57,747 nucleotides of DNA from Chthoniobacteraceae bacterium (GTDB taxonomy: Bacteria > Verrucomicrobiota > Verrucomicrobiia > Chthoniobacterales > Chthoniobacteraceae): positions 1-57,747 of the forward strand of contig CANJZW010000022.1 in assembly GCA_947479475.1 (NCBI GenBank), given 5' to 3'. The notes under the pieces were generated by a model, which was given only the letters and a program-made list of their open reading frames with translations, ran no database searches and was not told where the DNA came from. Numbering within the stretch: position 1 is the first letter of the stretch; each line of letters opens with the position of its first letter. The translations under genes were made by a program, and so were the position numbers. Below, piece after piece: positions 43,086 to 52,149 of the stretch.

Positions 43086-45335
43086 TTAAAAGTGAACGGT
43101 CACGCCGGCGCCAAAGCCGTATTGGCTGTGGTAGATCCCGGTCAATGACAGGCTCTTTGTAAGGGTGTATGAGGCCGTGAGAGCCTCCTCCCAACGCTGG
43201 CGGGTGTCGTAGCGCGCACGAGCGGCGAGCGCAAAGCGCGGGGTGATTTGCAGCTCTTTGGCGAGAGCCAGCCTGAAAGCGCCTTTGCCATCGACCGTTC
43301 CAGTGGCCGTGACCAGGTAAGGCAGCCGATACCACCCGCCCGCCACGGGACGATTTCCGCCGGGCTCCTGGTTGCTGAAACGCATGCCACCGATAAAGCC
43401 GAAGTTTTCTGTGACGTAGCGCTCATAGAGGACGTCTGTTTCGTACTCCACTCTGTCCGCGGAATGGCGCCAACCGAGTTCCCAAGGTACCAGCAAACTA
43501 TTGCGGCCTGACTGGATTCTAGCATTTCCCTCGGAAGTGTTGGAGAGGAGGCTGAAATCCGTAAAAGCGTAGTGCATGGCCATCGCGTGTTCCCCCAGAT
43601 GCGGGGGGCTTGCAGGTGCCTTGGGAGCTTCCTCGCCAACCGAGCCGTTGGAGGAGGCCGCCGTTTCGTAGTGAACGACCCGGGCCATACCTTCCATCAT
43701 GTGATACAAAATGTGGCAGTGGAACATCCAGTCGCCCTGCTCATTGGCCTCGAATTCCACAGTGCGGTGGCTCATGGGCGGGACGTCGACGGTGTGTTTA
43801 AGCGGGGCGAATTCCCCCTGGCCGTTGAGCAGTCTGAAGAAGTGGCCGTGCAGGTGAATCGGGTGGTGCATCATGGAGTCGTTGACCAACTCCAGTCGCA
43901 GGACTTCTCCTTGTTTGACGGGAATCAGACTTTCTTCGTCGATTGTTTTTCCGTTGAAGGACCAGATATAACGTTGCATGTCTCCGGTGAGGTGGAGTTC
44001 AACGGTCCGTCTAGGGAGATTTTTCGGGAGGGAGGTCCCCTGAAGTGCCTTCAACTCGCGGTACGGGGAGAGCGGGCGTGCCTCCTCGCCCGCCGCACGG
44101 GGAAGGGCGGGTGCGCTCTGCGTGGCGGGTTTGGCGACGGGGACGGGCTTCTCCATGGGTGTGTCGCTCTCTTCCATGGCGGCGTTGAGAACGTCCTCCA
44201 TGCTATAAAGATTCGGCTTTGGGACTTCGGGAGCGTTGTGAAGGGCGCCGTTTCCGACGATGGCACTCGCGTTGCCGGAGCCGTCCTGTGCCGTGGCGCG
44301 GATTTCCCAGGATCCGCTCGGGGGGACTTTGAGGAGAAGATCGTACGTCTCCGCAATGCCGAGGAGCAGTCGTTTGACGGGGGTGGGGCGCACGGCGGGG
44401 CCGTCTGCTGCAACGATAGTTAGCGGTCCGGTGGCGGATTCCACGTAAAAATAGGTGGCGGCGGCTCCGTTGATGACCCGCAAACGGATGGTGTCTCCCG
44501 GATTTCCAGTGATTGGAAACCGGCGGACTCCGTTGATGAGAAAGGCGTCGTAGCCGATGTCGGAGACGTCCATGGGGGGCATGCGGTTTTTCTCCCGTTT
44601 GATGTAATCCGCGAGGTGTCCGGCTTGAATAGCTCCGGCAATGGACTGCGCGGTGCCCTTTTTAATGCCGTACCAACGGGTGCCGCGCTTCAGAGAGCGG
44701 AGGATTTCGTTGGGGTTCTCGTTGCTCCAGTCCGTGAGAAGCAGCACTTGCTCGCGGGTAGCCTTGGGGAGGACGCCTTCCCTTGGTTCGACGACAATCG
44801 AGCCCAGCACGCCTCGTTGCTCTTGAAGACCGGTGTGCGAGTGGAACCAATAGGTGCCCGATTGTCTGAGGGGGAATTCGTAGGTGAAAGTCGTCCCTGG
44901 GGCGATTGGCGGCGTGGTGAGGTGCGGCACGCCGTCCTGATTGTTGGGGACGAGAAGGCCGTGCCAATGCAACGAGGTTTCTTCGCCCTTGAGCCGGTTG
45001 TGGACGTGGATGCGGGCGGTATCACCCTCTGTAAACCGGAGCGTCGGGCCGGGAACCGTGCCGTTGATGGTCAAGGCTCGCACGGGGGTGCCCGCTGGGG
45101 AGAGGATTTGTTCGGCGATCTCGAGGTTCACCTCGACGACCCTGCCGCTTGGTTCAAATCGCGGAAGTTTACGGCCTGGGGCCCTAACAACGGGGTCTCC
45201 ACCCAGTGAAGGAGTAGAGGAAGGAGTAGAGATCAGAGGCGGTATCCGTGGGGTCATGGAATGCGCTTCGTGGGCGTGGATTGGGTGAGAGAGAAGCGAC
45301 AGAGACAAAAGAGAAATAAAAAACGAAGTTTTCAT
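43086..45335 (-). CDS. CopA-type multicopper oxidase fused to CopB-like outer-membrane barrel
   Basis: The protein begins with a Sec signal (TSFFISLLSLSLLSHPIHA). Three cupredoxin domains follow with type 2/3 copper ligands SLHWHGLL, YWFHSHTG and HHPIHLHGHFF, and the type 1 site HCHILYHMMEGM, so residues to about 560 form a complete laccase-like copper oxidase. An acidic/Ala/Pro linker leads to about 160 C-terminal residues of alternating amphipathic strands (VEYETDVLYERY, FALAARARYDTR, and the end GFGAGVTVHF, finishing in Phe), a beta barrel like CopB. In Pseudomonas these are separate proteins. The gene sits between the YHS lipoprotein and a Cys-rich secreted protein, a copper-tolerance set. 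Confidence 0.87.
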   Translation of the reverse strand: MKTSFFISLLSLSLLSHPIHAHEAHSMTPRIPPLISTPSSTPSLGGDPVVRAPGRKLPRFEPSGRVVEVNLEIAEQILSPAGTPVRALTINGTVPGPTLRFTEGDTARIHVHNRLKGEETSLHWHGLLVPNNQDGVPHLTTPPIAPGTTFTYEFPLRQSGTYWFHSHTGLQEQRGVLGSIVVEPREGVLPKATREQVLLLTDWSNENPNEILRSLKRGTRWYGIKKGTAQSIAGAIQAGHLADYIKREKNRMPPMDVSDIGYDAFLINGVRRFPITGNPGDTIRLRVINGAAATYFYVESATGPLTIVAADGPAVRPTPVKRLLLGIAETYDLLLKVPPSGSWEIRATAQDGSGNASAIVGNGALHNAPEVPKPNLYSMEDVLNAAMEESDTPMEKPVPVAKPATQSAPALPRAAGEEARPLSPYRELKALQGTSLPKNLPRRTVELHLTGDMQRYIWSFNGKTIDEESLIPVKQGEVLRLELVNDSMMHHPIHLHGHFFRLLNGQGEFAPLKHTVDVPPMSHRTVEFEANEQGDWMFHCHILYHMMEGMARVVHYETAASSNGSVGEEAPKAPASPPHLGEHAMAMHYAFTDFSLLSNTSEGNARIQSGRNSLLVPWELGWRHSADRVEYETDVLYERYVTENFGFIGGMRFSNQEPGGNRPVAGGWYRLPYLVTATGTVDGKGAFRLALAKELQITPRFALAARARYDTRQRWEEALTASYTLTKSLSLTGIYHSQYGFGAGVTVHF

Positions 45336-45616
45336 AGCGAAACCAGAAGCTGCCGCCGTAGTGGGGTTTTCCATGGGCCATTGGCGGCGGTTGGGAAGGG
45401 AGATCTCCTTTTTGAGAGGAGTTTAAATAGGCTCTGCTCTGAAGTTCGAAACACCGAGGGAACCCCTAGAGGAGTGCCCAGTCTGAGCGTTCTGAGCCGT
45501 GAGCAACCTAACCCGGGTTGGAGGGGGGAAAAGGCCAGAGAAGCGTCACAAATAGCAAAGGCCGTGGTGGAAAAGGCCTGGAGCACGGGCACAATGCGGC
45601 TGTCTGCGGCCCTTCC

Positions 45617-46249
45617 TCAGGTCTGGAAAATGCAGTGGAAGACGTTCCTCTCCACACGTTGAACCGGCGGGAAGCAGAGAGACCGCAGAAAGGAGGCCGA
45701 CGCGTCGCCTAGGGAAGGTAGATCGCGAACGAAGGTTTCCAGTCCGGCTAAAACCCAAGTGATTTCAGGAGCGAGGCTTTTGGAGGACGCAGCCGGGGTT
45801 GCCGGAAATTCGAGTGTGTAAGGCGGTGGCTCTTCCGCTGTGCAGGTGCAGTGCGTGCACCCGCCGAGCGAGCCATCCCCAGGCTTGTCTTCCGGAGCCT
45901 CAGGCGCTGTGTCGCAGGCGGTGTTCCCACCGCAGCACCCGCCCGAGGGGGGCGATAGGGCCGATAGGGCCGATAGGGCCGATGCGCTCGATGCGCTCGA
46001 TGCGCTCGATGCCCTCGAGGTCTGTCTTGAGAGCGCAGTTCTAAACGCGGGGGCGGTTTGAATCCAGGGCTTTCTAAGTCCCTGGAGCACAGCAGTGAAC
46101 GCCGCTGTCGCAGTCGCAGTCGCTGTGGTGCCACGGGCGGAAAGCACAGAGTGGTGGCAGGAAGCCGCCGCCCCGCCCAAGAGGCCTTTCGTAGGAGCCG
46201 CCTGAAGCAGAAGAAGGACAAACAGGAGCAGGAGCGAGCGCGCTTTCAT
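45617..46249 (-). CDS. Secreted Cys-rich protein of the copper group with Ser/Ala repeat
   Basis: From the ATG at 46249 it has 210 residues: a strong signal peptide (RSLLLLFVLLLLQAAP), a Thr/Ala-rich part, a stretch of three-residue repeats SSA and SAL coded by 9-bp repeats, then a Cys-rich block (GGCCGG, CTHCTC) and a conserved-looking C-terminus (LRSLCFPPVQRVERNVFHC). I do not recognise the family. Cys clusters and position upstream of the multicopper oxidase (281 bases, same strand) suggest metal binding. The longer frame to 46300 lacks a signal at its start and is not favoured. Confidence 0.65.
   Translation of the reverse strand: MKARSLLLLFVLLLLQAAPTKGLLGGAAASCHHSVLSARGTTATATATAAFTAVLQGLRKPWIQTAPAFRTALSRQTSRASSASSASSASALSALSALSPPSGGCCGGNTACDTAPEAPEDKPGDGSLGGCTHCTCTAEEPPPYTLEFPATPAASSKSLAPEITWVLAGLETFVRDLPSLGDASASFLRSLCFPPVQRVERNVFHCIFQT
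45954..46016 (+). repeat. Seven tandem 9-bp units inside the Cys-rich gene
   Basis: Three copies of GATAGGGCC, three of GATGCGCTC and one GATGCCCTC follow each other without a break. On the coding strand they give the three-residue repeats Ser-Ser-Ala and Ser-Ala-Leu. The unit is a multiple of three, so slippage would change the length without a frameshift. Confidence 0.95.
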
Positions 46250-46271
46250 AGCCCAGAGAAGGGTTTCGAAG

Positions 46272-46300
46272 ATTGTGCCACAAGATTCGATGCTTTGCAA
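46272..46300 (-). promoter_or_regulatory. Predicted promoter of the copper group
   Basis: On the minus strand TTGCAA (46295-46300) and CACAAT (46272-46277) are 17 bases apart, each with four of six consensus matches, ending about 22 bases before the ATG at 46249. The spacer is normal rather than the 19-20 bases expected for CueR-type control. Confidence 0.35.
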
Positions 46301-46361
46301 ATACGCCTATCCGCAGGGGGTGTGAATAATATAAAGCTTTCGAGTTGAGCGAGCTACAGTG

Positions 46362-46538
46362 ATGTCAACGGCTGTGAAAGCCTCAACTCGATCCAACGCA
46401 GCCGTATCCTACGACTCCAACAAACAGGAGCGCGAATTCCACGCCCACCTTAGGTTGGCTGTCTCATTCAATCCGCCATTTCGTTTGACGCAACACGGCG
46501 AGTCTCTGTTCGGCCGTTGCCTCATACCAAATGGTTAG
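46362..46538 (+). pseudogene. Possible 5' fragment of a plus-strand gene at the edge of the glycan operon
   Basis: A 58-codon frame starts at the ATG at 46362. Its first about 35 codons (STAVKASTRSNAAVSYDSNK and EREFHAHL) have a protein-like composition, but from 46464 on it merely runs antisense through the 3' end of the sialidase-like gene and stops at 46538. This looks like the start of a gene cut off at a junction. I do not recognise the parent. Confidence 0.25.
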
Positions 46539-47657
46539 TAAGTTGCCGTCGGCGAGTTCAACAGTGCTCGGGTAACCGAGATCGCCACTTGTGCCATCCT
46601 CGGAGAGGGTGAGTTCGTCGCTCCAAGACTTGCCGTGATCGGTGCTGAAACGCGCACGATTTCCAAATGGGCCGCGCCGATAACCATAAGTCATCAACAG
46701 TCGATCATCGCGTAGCCGGAGCAAGTGGGACGGGAGCCCATAGCAGACCGCATGGGGTTCGCTCCATGTCTTGCCACCGTCGGACGATTCTGTTTGCAGC
46801 GTCCAATGTTTGTTCACTTCATTGTGATTGCGAATTTGAGCGATGATTGCCCCGTTGGCTGCCTCGACGGCATGCAATTCGTGATAGGCGTTCCTATCCC
46901 CCGTGCGGATCGGAATATCAGCAAGCCACTGCCACGATAGACCGTCGTCTTTAGACTCACAGACTCCGATCTTGCGGCTGTCTGTTGAGAGTTGTTTGCC
47001 CGCATAGAGCAGGCGCCCGTCCGCAAGTTGGATCGGGCCGTGAGGGCTGTTAACAATCGTGGGAATGCGAGCAGACCATGATCTGCCTCCATCGGTGGAC
47101 CGAATGATCCACTCGCCCTGGTCGGCCTTCCGTTCGGTATCGCTGAGACGCGCATGAACGGCGTTCCATTTGGACCACTGCTCTTGCGGCATCTCTTTGG
47201 TCCTCCAGGAGTCTGATGTCCAATCGGTATAGGTGATCTTCTTTTCCAAGTGCGAGGCATAGGCCAGCGAGGTAAACGTCGTGACCAACAAGGTCCCGCG
47301 AGCCGTTTCCAGAACGCCTGAATCGCGATCGTCTGTAGCGCTGTCGAGCAATACGCGCGGCCACGTCCAGGTCGTGCCGTTGTCTCGTGAAGTCATCGCC
47401 TGCACCTGTCCGAACGGGCAAACATGCGACTCACGACCACCGGACCACGAAAGCCACAGCTCCCCATTTCGGCGCCGGACAACCGTTGGCCAGCCGTGGT
47501 AAAACTCCGGTTGCTGCGAAATAACCTTCGTCTCAAGTATCCTGGCTTTCGGCGTTGCTGCGTGGCTGCGGCTTGTGAAGAATGCCGCGCTGGAGAGCCC
47601 CGCTGTCGTCTGCATAAAACGACGACGAGATATGAATAGATCTGAGTTTGGTTGCAT
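46464..47657 (-). CDS. Tat-exported Asp-box (sialidase-like) protein
   Basis: A 397-residue protein with a twin-arginine signal (SRRRFMQT at 10-17) ending near SRSHA. The body is a six-bladed propeller with five Asp-box motifs: SRDNGTTW, STDGGRSW, SKDDGLSW, SSDGGKTW and STDHGKSW. GWPTVVRRRNGELWLSWSGGR near the start and LPSHLLRLRDDRLLMTYGYRR later supply arginines of the kind that bind a carboxylate in GH33 sialidases, but the FRIP motif is absent. It may be an exo-sialidase or a related BNR_2-type glycan hydrolase. It is the last gene of a six-gene operon (48 bases after the DUF4838 gene). Confidence 0.82.
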   Translation of the reverse strand: MQPNSDLFISRRRFMQTTAGLSSAAFFTSRSHAATPKARILETKVISQQPEFYHGWPTVVRRRNGELWLSWSGGRESHVCPFGQVQAMTSRDNGTTWTWPRVLLDSATDDRDSGVLETARGTLLVTTFTSLAYASHLEKKITYTDWTSDSWRTKEMPQEQWSKWNAVHARLSDTERKADQGEWIIRSTDGGRSWSARIPTIVNSPHGPIQLADGRLLYAGKQLSTDSRKIGVCESKDDGLSWQWLADIPIRTGDRNAYHELHAVEAANGAIIAQIRNHNEVNKHWTLQTESSDGGKTWSEPHAVCYGLPSHLLRLRDDRLLMTYGYRRGPFGNRARFSTDHGKSWSDELTLSEDGTSGDLGYPSTVELADGNLLTIWYEATAEQRLAVLRQTKWRIE

Positions 47658-47705
47658 GGTGCGTCTACAAAGAAGTGGTTGAACGGATTACGAATTTAGA
47701 GGCAG

Positions 47706-50138
47706 TCACCGCCGCATGATGAGATTTCCCATCGCTTTCGGGTCTTTAAATTTCGTGCCGCTGGGGAAGAGCATGTAGAACTCAGGCACGTTGCCGGCCA
47801 TGCGTTGGCGGCAGATGTTCACGCCCCAGGGGTAGGCTTTGCTGGGGACTTCGCCTTCGATGGGCTTCGCCTCAATAAGGGCCTCGACGAACCACCGATC
47901 GGCTGCCTTTTTGACGACGATGTTTTTCACGGTGTAGAAGCTGGCCAGGTCTTCGGAGCGTGTGGTGATGCATTCATCGAGCACGGTTCCGTTGGGATTG
48001 ATCACGATGAAGGGGCGGATGCCCTTGGCGGTTTCGAGTCGGATCTCGACGGTGTCGTCGTTGAAGATGGCATAGCTGTCGCGGTCTTTGCAGTCGGCGC
48101 GGAGTTTGTCCATCTTGGGCTCCATGCACTCAACGGCGACGACTAGGGCGCTATTGTCCTGCAGCCACCGGAAGGCGACTTTGGTGGAAACGTGATGCGG
48201 TGTCTCGCCGCTAAATAGGTCGCGCAAGGGCGTGAAGACGCGGCCTTCGTCGGTCCAGAAGGGTTTGGTGAAGTCACCATCGATCTTGGGCGGAAGATAC
48301 GACCAATAGCCGGCGATCCCACCGTTGTCGCGTTGGAGGTTGGCAAAGAGTCCCTTCAGGGGCTCCATTTCGGCTTCAAGCAATGCGATGCGCTTTGTGT
48401 AGATGCTGTCGCCGGTCTTGGCCTTCGCAGTGGTGATCAGTGCGAAGAATTGATCGATGTCGGCTTGCTTGAGGAAGCCGCCATTGGCAGTGACTTCCCG
48501 CGCTTCGGGTCGCGACCACACGGCTTCGCCGAACTCATGGAACTGCTTCATTTCGGCATGCGCGGGGCCGAAGAACACGCGGTAGTATTCGTCCAGCGTG
48601 GCCTGCATGTCGAGGTGGCGGTCCCACATCATGCGGGCGTGGAGGTAGATCATGAGGTGCGACAAGCCTGGACGACGCAGGTTGTGGGTCGCGTCGGGTT
48701 TGATCTCATTGCTGGGAATCCACGGCACTTCGATGTCGTAGCCGACGGCGTGGTCATAGGCAGCATTGAGATTGGCCTGCATGATCTTGGTGAAGAACAC
48801 GGGCACGGGCGGGGCGTGGCGGATGACCGCCTGCTGTAGGTAGTGGTCCATGATGAGGAGTTGCTCACGTCCGTCCTTCATGCGCTTGAGCCATTCTTTG
48901 CGCAGCTCGAGATTGCCATTCCATGGCGGCAGCATCCAGGCGGTGCTGTGCTGCATGAGGCCGACGAGCACGCTGTCGGGAATTTTGTCGATGGTGGTCG
49001 GCGGCATCGTGGTGCCGCTGTAGGCCATGACGGTGAACTTGCGCTCCGGGAGCTTGGCGCTGATGCGCTTTACAATGTCGAGATTGAAGTCCCAGGCGTA
49101 GTTGCTGAAGTTGCCGTAGATGCCGCGCTCGGTCTGCTCCCAGCCAGCGGCGACGTCCGCGCTGTCGATGGAAGACCAGCCATCGGGCTGCCCGAGGCTG
49201 TCGTACTCGATACCGGGATAAACTTGCCGCGTGAAGTCGAGCGAGGTGATGAAATCGGAGCGCAGCTTTTCGCTGTTGAGCCTGGGTGAGTTATAATTGG
49301 GCTTGCCATTGATGATGCCGAAGTAGGCGGGGTCAGCCTCTTTGCCAAAGTAGGTGAGGCGGCCCACGGCATGGTAGATGGGGATGACCTTGCTGGTGCC
49401 GACGCCCATGGATTTATACCACATCATTTCCTGTCTGTAGGTGCCAGGCTGGTTGTTGTCGAAACGGCGCTGCCCGAACTCCGGCTCCTTCTTCAACGAC
49501 TGCTCGGCGATGCGGATGCTATCGTGGTGTGGTCGGATCAGCCCGAGTTCTTCATCCGGCAGATACCAGCGCATTCCGAACTGCTCCAGCAAGCCGAACA
49601 CGGCATACAACGTGCCCGTGGCATCGTACAACGTGAAGCCGCAAGCCTTGTTCAATGCGCCACCGCCATAGAAACTCGGTGTGCGCCACTTATGACCAGT
49701 CATTGTTTCCCAGGTTTTCTGCGAAAGGTCATGCGCTCGGTCAGTGTATGGCGCGAAATGGTTCTGCGAGTGAAACACGTCTCGCCCGATGAGCACGACG
49801 TGATGGTCCTTCACGATAATCTTGTAACCATCGAACTTCACATCATCGACGCTGATGCCAAGCTTCTGCGTGTGTTCGCTTGCGCCGACATAGATGTGAT
49901 TTGGTGCATCGCTTGGTTTGTCCACGATGGAAAGTGTCGCACCAGACATCGCCAGCAAATGGCGCTGGAGTTCTTCGGCAGCGGTGCGCGTGGCCTTGAT
50001 TGCATCGGCAGAGATGACGATGTCCGCGACAGGCTTGCCGTTGTTGACGAGATCAACAGCTTGAGCTGGCAGCGCGACAAAGAGGCTGAGGGCAGTCAGC
50101 AGGAAAGTGCGAAGGGTATTTGGAGAGGGGGTTTGCAT
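47706..50138 (-). CDS. Exported DUF4838 protein with C-terminal CBM9-like domain (copy A)
   Basis: An 810-residue protein with a signal peptide ending ALPAQA. Residues 35-110 resemble the N-terminal domain of alpha-glucuronidases and hexosaminidases (TAAEELQRHLLAMSGATLSIV). DUF4838 covers about 240-500 and is probably a barrel; QPDGW at 317-321, WDFN near 349 and E470 (YDIEVPW) are shared with copy B and are candidates for active-site residues. From about 619 (DGDFTKPFWTDEG) to the end lies a beta-sandwich like carbohydrate-binding family 9 (DDTVEIRLE, FIVINPNGTVLDE). The activity is not established. It follows a TPR-like gene by 26 bases. Confidence 0.88.
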   Translation of the reverse strand: MQTPSPNTLRTFLLTALSLFVALPAQAVDLVNNGKPVADIVISADAIKATRTAAEELQRHLLAMSGATLSIVDKPSDAPNHIYVGASEHTQKLGISVDDVKFDGYKIIVKDHHVVLIGRDVFHSQNHFAPYTDRAHDLSQKTWETMTGHKWRTPSFYGGGALNKACGFTLYDATGTLYAVFGLLEQFGMRWYLPDEELGLIRPHHDSIRIAEQSLKKEPEFGQRRFDNNQPGTYRQEMMWYKSMGVGTSKVIPIYHAVGRLTYFGKEADPAYFGIINGKPNYNSPRLNSEKLRSDFITSLDFTRQVYPGIEYDSLGQPDGWSSIDSADVAAGWEQTERGIYGNFSNYAWDFNLDIVKRISAKLPERKFTVMAYSGTTMPPTTIDKIPDSVLVGLMQHSTAWMLPPWNGNLELRKEWLKRMKDGREQLLIMDHYLQQAVIRHAPPVPVFFTKIMQANLNAAYDHAVGYDIEVPWIPSNEIKPDATHNLRRPGLSHLMIYLHARMMWDRHLDMQATLDEYYRVFFGPAHAEMKQFHEFGEAVWSRPEAREVTANGGFLKQADIDQFFALITTAKAKTGDSIYTKRIALLEAEMEPLKGLFANLQRDNGGIAGYWSYLPPKIDGDFTKPFWTDEGRVFTPLRDLFSGETPHHVSTKVAFRWLQDNSALVVAVECMEPKMDKLRADCKDRDSYAIFNDDTVEIRLETAKGIRPFIVINPNGTVLDECITTRSEDLASFYTVKNIVVKKAADRWFVEALIEAKPIEGEVPSKAYPWGVNICRQRMAGNVPEFYMLFPSGTKFKDPKAMGNLIMRR

Positions 50139-50164
50139 GAAGATGTTCCTCGGTTAGCAATGGT

Positions 50165-51004
50165 TCAGCGTTTGGGAGCCAGCTTGGCTTTGGCAGTCGC
50201 CAGCGAGTCTGCAGGCGGATTACTCGATGCGACGACGGCCTCGTAGCAAGCCCGCGCCTTGTCCGGTTCACCCAGCGCTTCGTGAGTCGCCGCGCGAGCC
50301 ATTTGCACCATGGTCCAGTGCGGCTGTTTGGTGAGCTCGTTGATCCGGTCAAACTCCCCGAGGGCGAGCGCCCCCTTGCCTTCACCTGCGAGGATACCCG
50401 CCCGAGAGGCGATGGCCTGATAACGCATGGTTGGGCCAGGCTCCTTGAGTTGCATCACGTCTTCGAGACAATCCAACGCCTTCTGGCCTTTTTCGAACAG
50501 CCAAGCCAAACGCAGATGTGCAGTGGCTTTCTTGTAATCATTGAGGGTGTAACCCAGCGCTGCGCGAAAGTCCGTCTCTGCGGCCACCACATTACGTGCG
50601 CGGCCCGAGGCATCGCCCCGGACCATAAGCGCATCGAAGACCAGCGCCTCCGGCCAAAGCGAAAAATCCTCGTTGTTCGCCAGCGTCAGGATCTCCGCAT
50701 ACTTCGACTGCAGCGCCAGTAGTTTCATGCGGCAGAGCGTACCCAGGTGCTTGTCTTTGATGCCTGCTGCCAGCATTGTCGCCTGCTCGGGATGCTTCAA
50801 CTGAACCTCGCAGTAACTCGCCTGCATTAAGGCTAAATCCTTGGTCTCTGCGTTGGGCGCCGATGCGATCAGCGCCGTAAATGCCACATTGGCCTCAGGG
50901 ATTTTTTTGGAGACATAGAGCTGCATCGCGGCTTGGTACTCCGTTGGGAAAGTCGCAGCGCAGCTGGTCGTCACGGCTGTGAGTAGGAAAAGGAGGTGTT
51001 TCAT
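50165..51004 (-). CDS. Exported TPR-like hypothetical protein of the glycan operon
   Basis: A 279-residue protein with a signal sequence (KHLLFLLTAVTTSCAA); the Cys at 15 does not have a good lipobox residue three places before it, so lipidation is doubtful. The mature part is Ala/Leu-rich helix pairs of TPR or Sel1 kind (FPTEYQAAMQLYVSKKIPEA, ARACYEAVVASSNPPADSL). The ATG overlaps the stop of the upstream sialidase-like gene by ATGA, which shows translational coupling. No catalytic motif is visible. It may scaffold the other exported proteins. Confidence 0.75.
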   Translation of the reverse strand: MKHLLFLLTAVTTSCAATFPTEYQAAMQLYVSKKIPEANVAFTALIASAPNAETKDLALMQASYCEVQLKHPEQATMLAAGIKDKHLGTLCRMKLLALQSKYAEILTLANNEDFSLWPEALVFDALMVRGDASGRARNVVAAETDFRAALGYTLNDYKKATAHLRLAWLFEKGQKALDCLEDVMQLKEPGPTMRYQAIASRAGILAGEGKGALALGEFDRINELTKQPHWTMVQMARAATHEALGEPDKARACYEAVVASSNPPADSLATAKAKLAPKR

Positions 51005-52137
51005 TTGGTGAGTCGGATGCGGGCCAGATAAATGGCGGTGGGGAGGTCTACTTGACGGTTGGGCGGTGGATTGCCGTTTTTGTCTTCGTGGTTGGAATAG
51101 TAGCTGACCCACAGTTCATCGTTGTGCCAGACCATGCCGGGATAGCCCGTGTCGCTGCCGCCACTGGGGAGAATCAGCGAGATGTCGTAGTGCTCTCGGT
51201 CCATGCTGGCGATGACGGTGGAGTAAGGCTGCCGGTAGCTTCGGCCACTCGCGACGAGCGAGTTGTCGGGCAGCACGATGAAGTTCGGTCCGCCAAAACG
51301 ATGCTCCGTCTCGTGCCATGTCCACTCGCGATAAGGTGGCTTGCTGCTGCCGATCCAGCCAAAGTAGTTGCCGCGTTCCCGCCGCACCATGGCGATCATT
51401 TCACCATCCGGGCGAATGCGCACGGTGGCTTCGTTGGGACGGCCCGGGACGTCGAGGTGCGTCACCGTCTCCCATTTCAAACCGTCTGTGCTGGTGACCA
51501 GATTGACCTTCCAGGGATAGGGTCCGGGCGGCACAGGGCCATTCGTTTCCGCCGCTTCCGCGACCTTGGGATCGGGGTGTTCGGCTCGCTTGTAGGGATA
51601 GGTGATGCCATAAGCCTTGCCTTCATGCCAATCGACCCGCCAGAGCCACTGGCCATCTTCGAGAACTTTGACCGGCTTGGTCCAGGTGAGGCCGTCGGTG
51701 GAGAACATCACGCGCGGTTGCTTCGTCTTCACCGGCGCGGGTTTCTTCGACATGTCGTAGGTCAACCCTCCCGCGATGATCATCAACTGCCCATCCGGCT
51801 TGATCGAAAACTTCGGGTCGCGCAGGTCGATGTTGTCCTCCTCGATGAGCGCTGCCGAGGTCCACGCGACGCCATCGGGCGAACGCAGGACGCGTACCTT
51901 CCCGATGTCCGCCGTGTGAGCGATCCCTTCGCGGAAGCAGCAGAACCACTGGTCTCGAAAGCGAGTGAGATCGGTGAAGGAGTTGTATTGGGCCTTGTCC
52001 CAAATGCGCTTCGACTCGACGAGAACAGGTTTGCGATCCTGCGCGGAAACGGAGGGCGTAAGGCAGAGGAGCGCGGCTAACGGAGCCAGCATCCAAACGT
52101 TGAGAACGCGGGTGGGTTTGGTCTCTACGGACAGCAT
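51001..52137 (-). CDS. Exported sialidase-like (BNR) protein
   Basis: A 378-residue protein with signal peptide (MLAPLAALLCLTPSVSA). SPDGVAW, STDGLTW and STDGLKW are Asp-box motifs of a beta propeller. FTDLTRFRDQWFCCFREG, NEATVRIRPDGEMIAMVRRE and LPDNSLVASGRSYR place arginines and a Glu as in sialidase active sites, and LDLRD-type order (NIDLRDPKF) follows the first blade. It differs clearly from the other Asp-box protein in the operon, so the two are not recent duplicates. The gene lies 12 bases after a DUF4838 gene. Confidence 0.82.
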   Translation of the reverse strand: MLSVETKPTRVLNVWMLAPLAALLCLTPSVSAQDRKPVLVESKRIWDKAQYNSFTDLTRFRDQWFCCFREGIAHTADIGKVRVLRSPDGVAWTSAALIEEDNIDLRDPKFSIKPDGQLMIIAGGLTYDMSKKPAPVKTKQPRVMFSTDGLTWTKPVKVLEDGQWLWRVDWHEGKAYGITYPYKRAEHPDPKVAEAAETNGPVPPGPYPWKVNLVTSTDGLKWETVTHLDVPGRPNEATVRIRPDGEMIAMVRRERGNYFGWIGSSKPPYREWTWHETEHRFGGPNFIVLPDNSLVASGRSYRQPYSTVIASMDREHYDISLILPSGGSDTGYPGMVWHNDELWVSYYSNHEDKNGNPPPNRQVDLPTAIYLARIRLTK

Positions 52138-52149
52138 CGTGTTGTTCTT

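Noticed and set aside
43572-44423. 283-codon plus-strand open frame
   Set aside because: Antisense to the multicopper oxidase gene, including its copper-site motifs.
45954-46016. Collagen-like GPIGPIGPM frame on the plus strand
   Set aside because: It is the complement of the Ser/Ala repeat; the minus strand has the signal peptide and Cys-rich domain.
51052-52080. 342-codon plus-strand open frame
   Set aside because: Antisense to the sialidase-like gene, with no signal peptide or recognisable domain.
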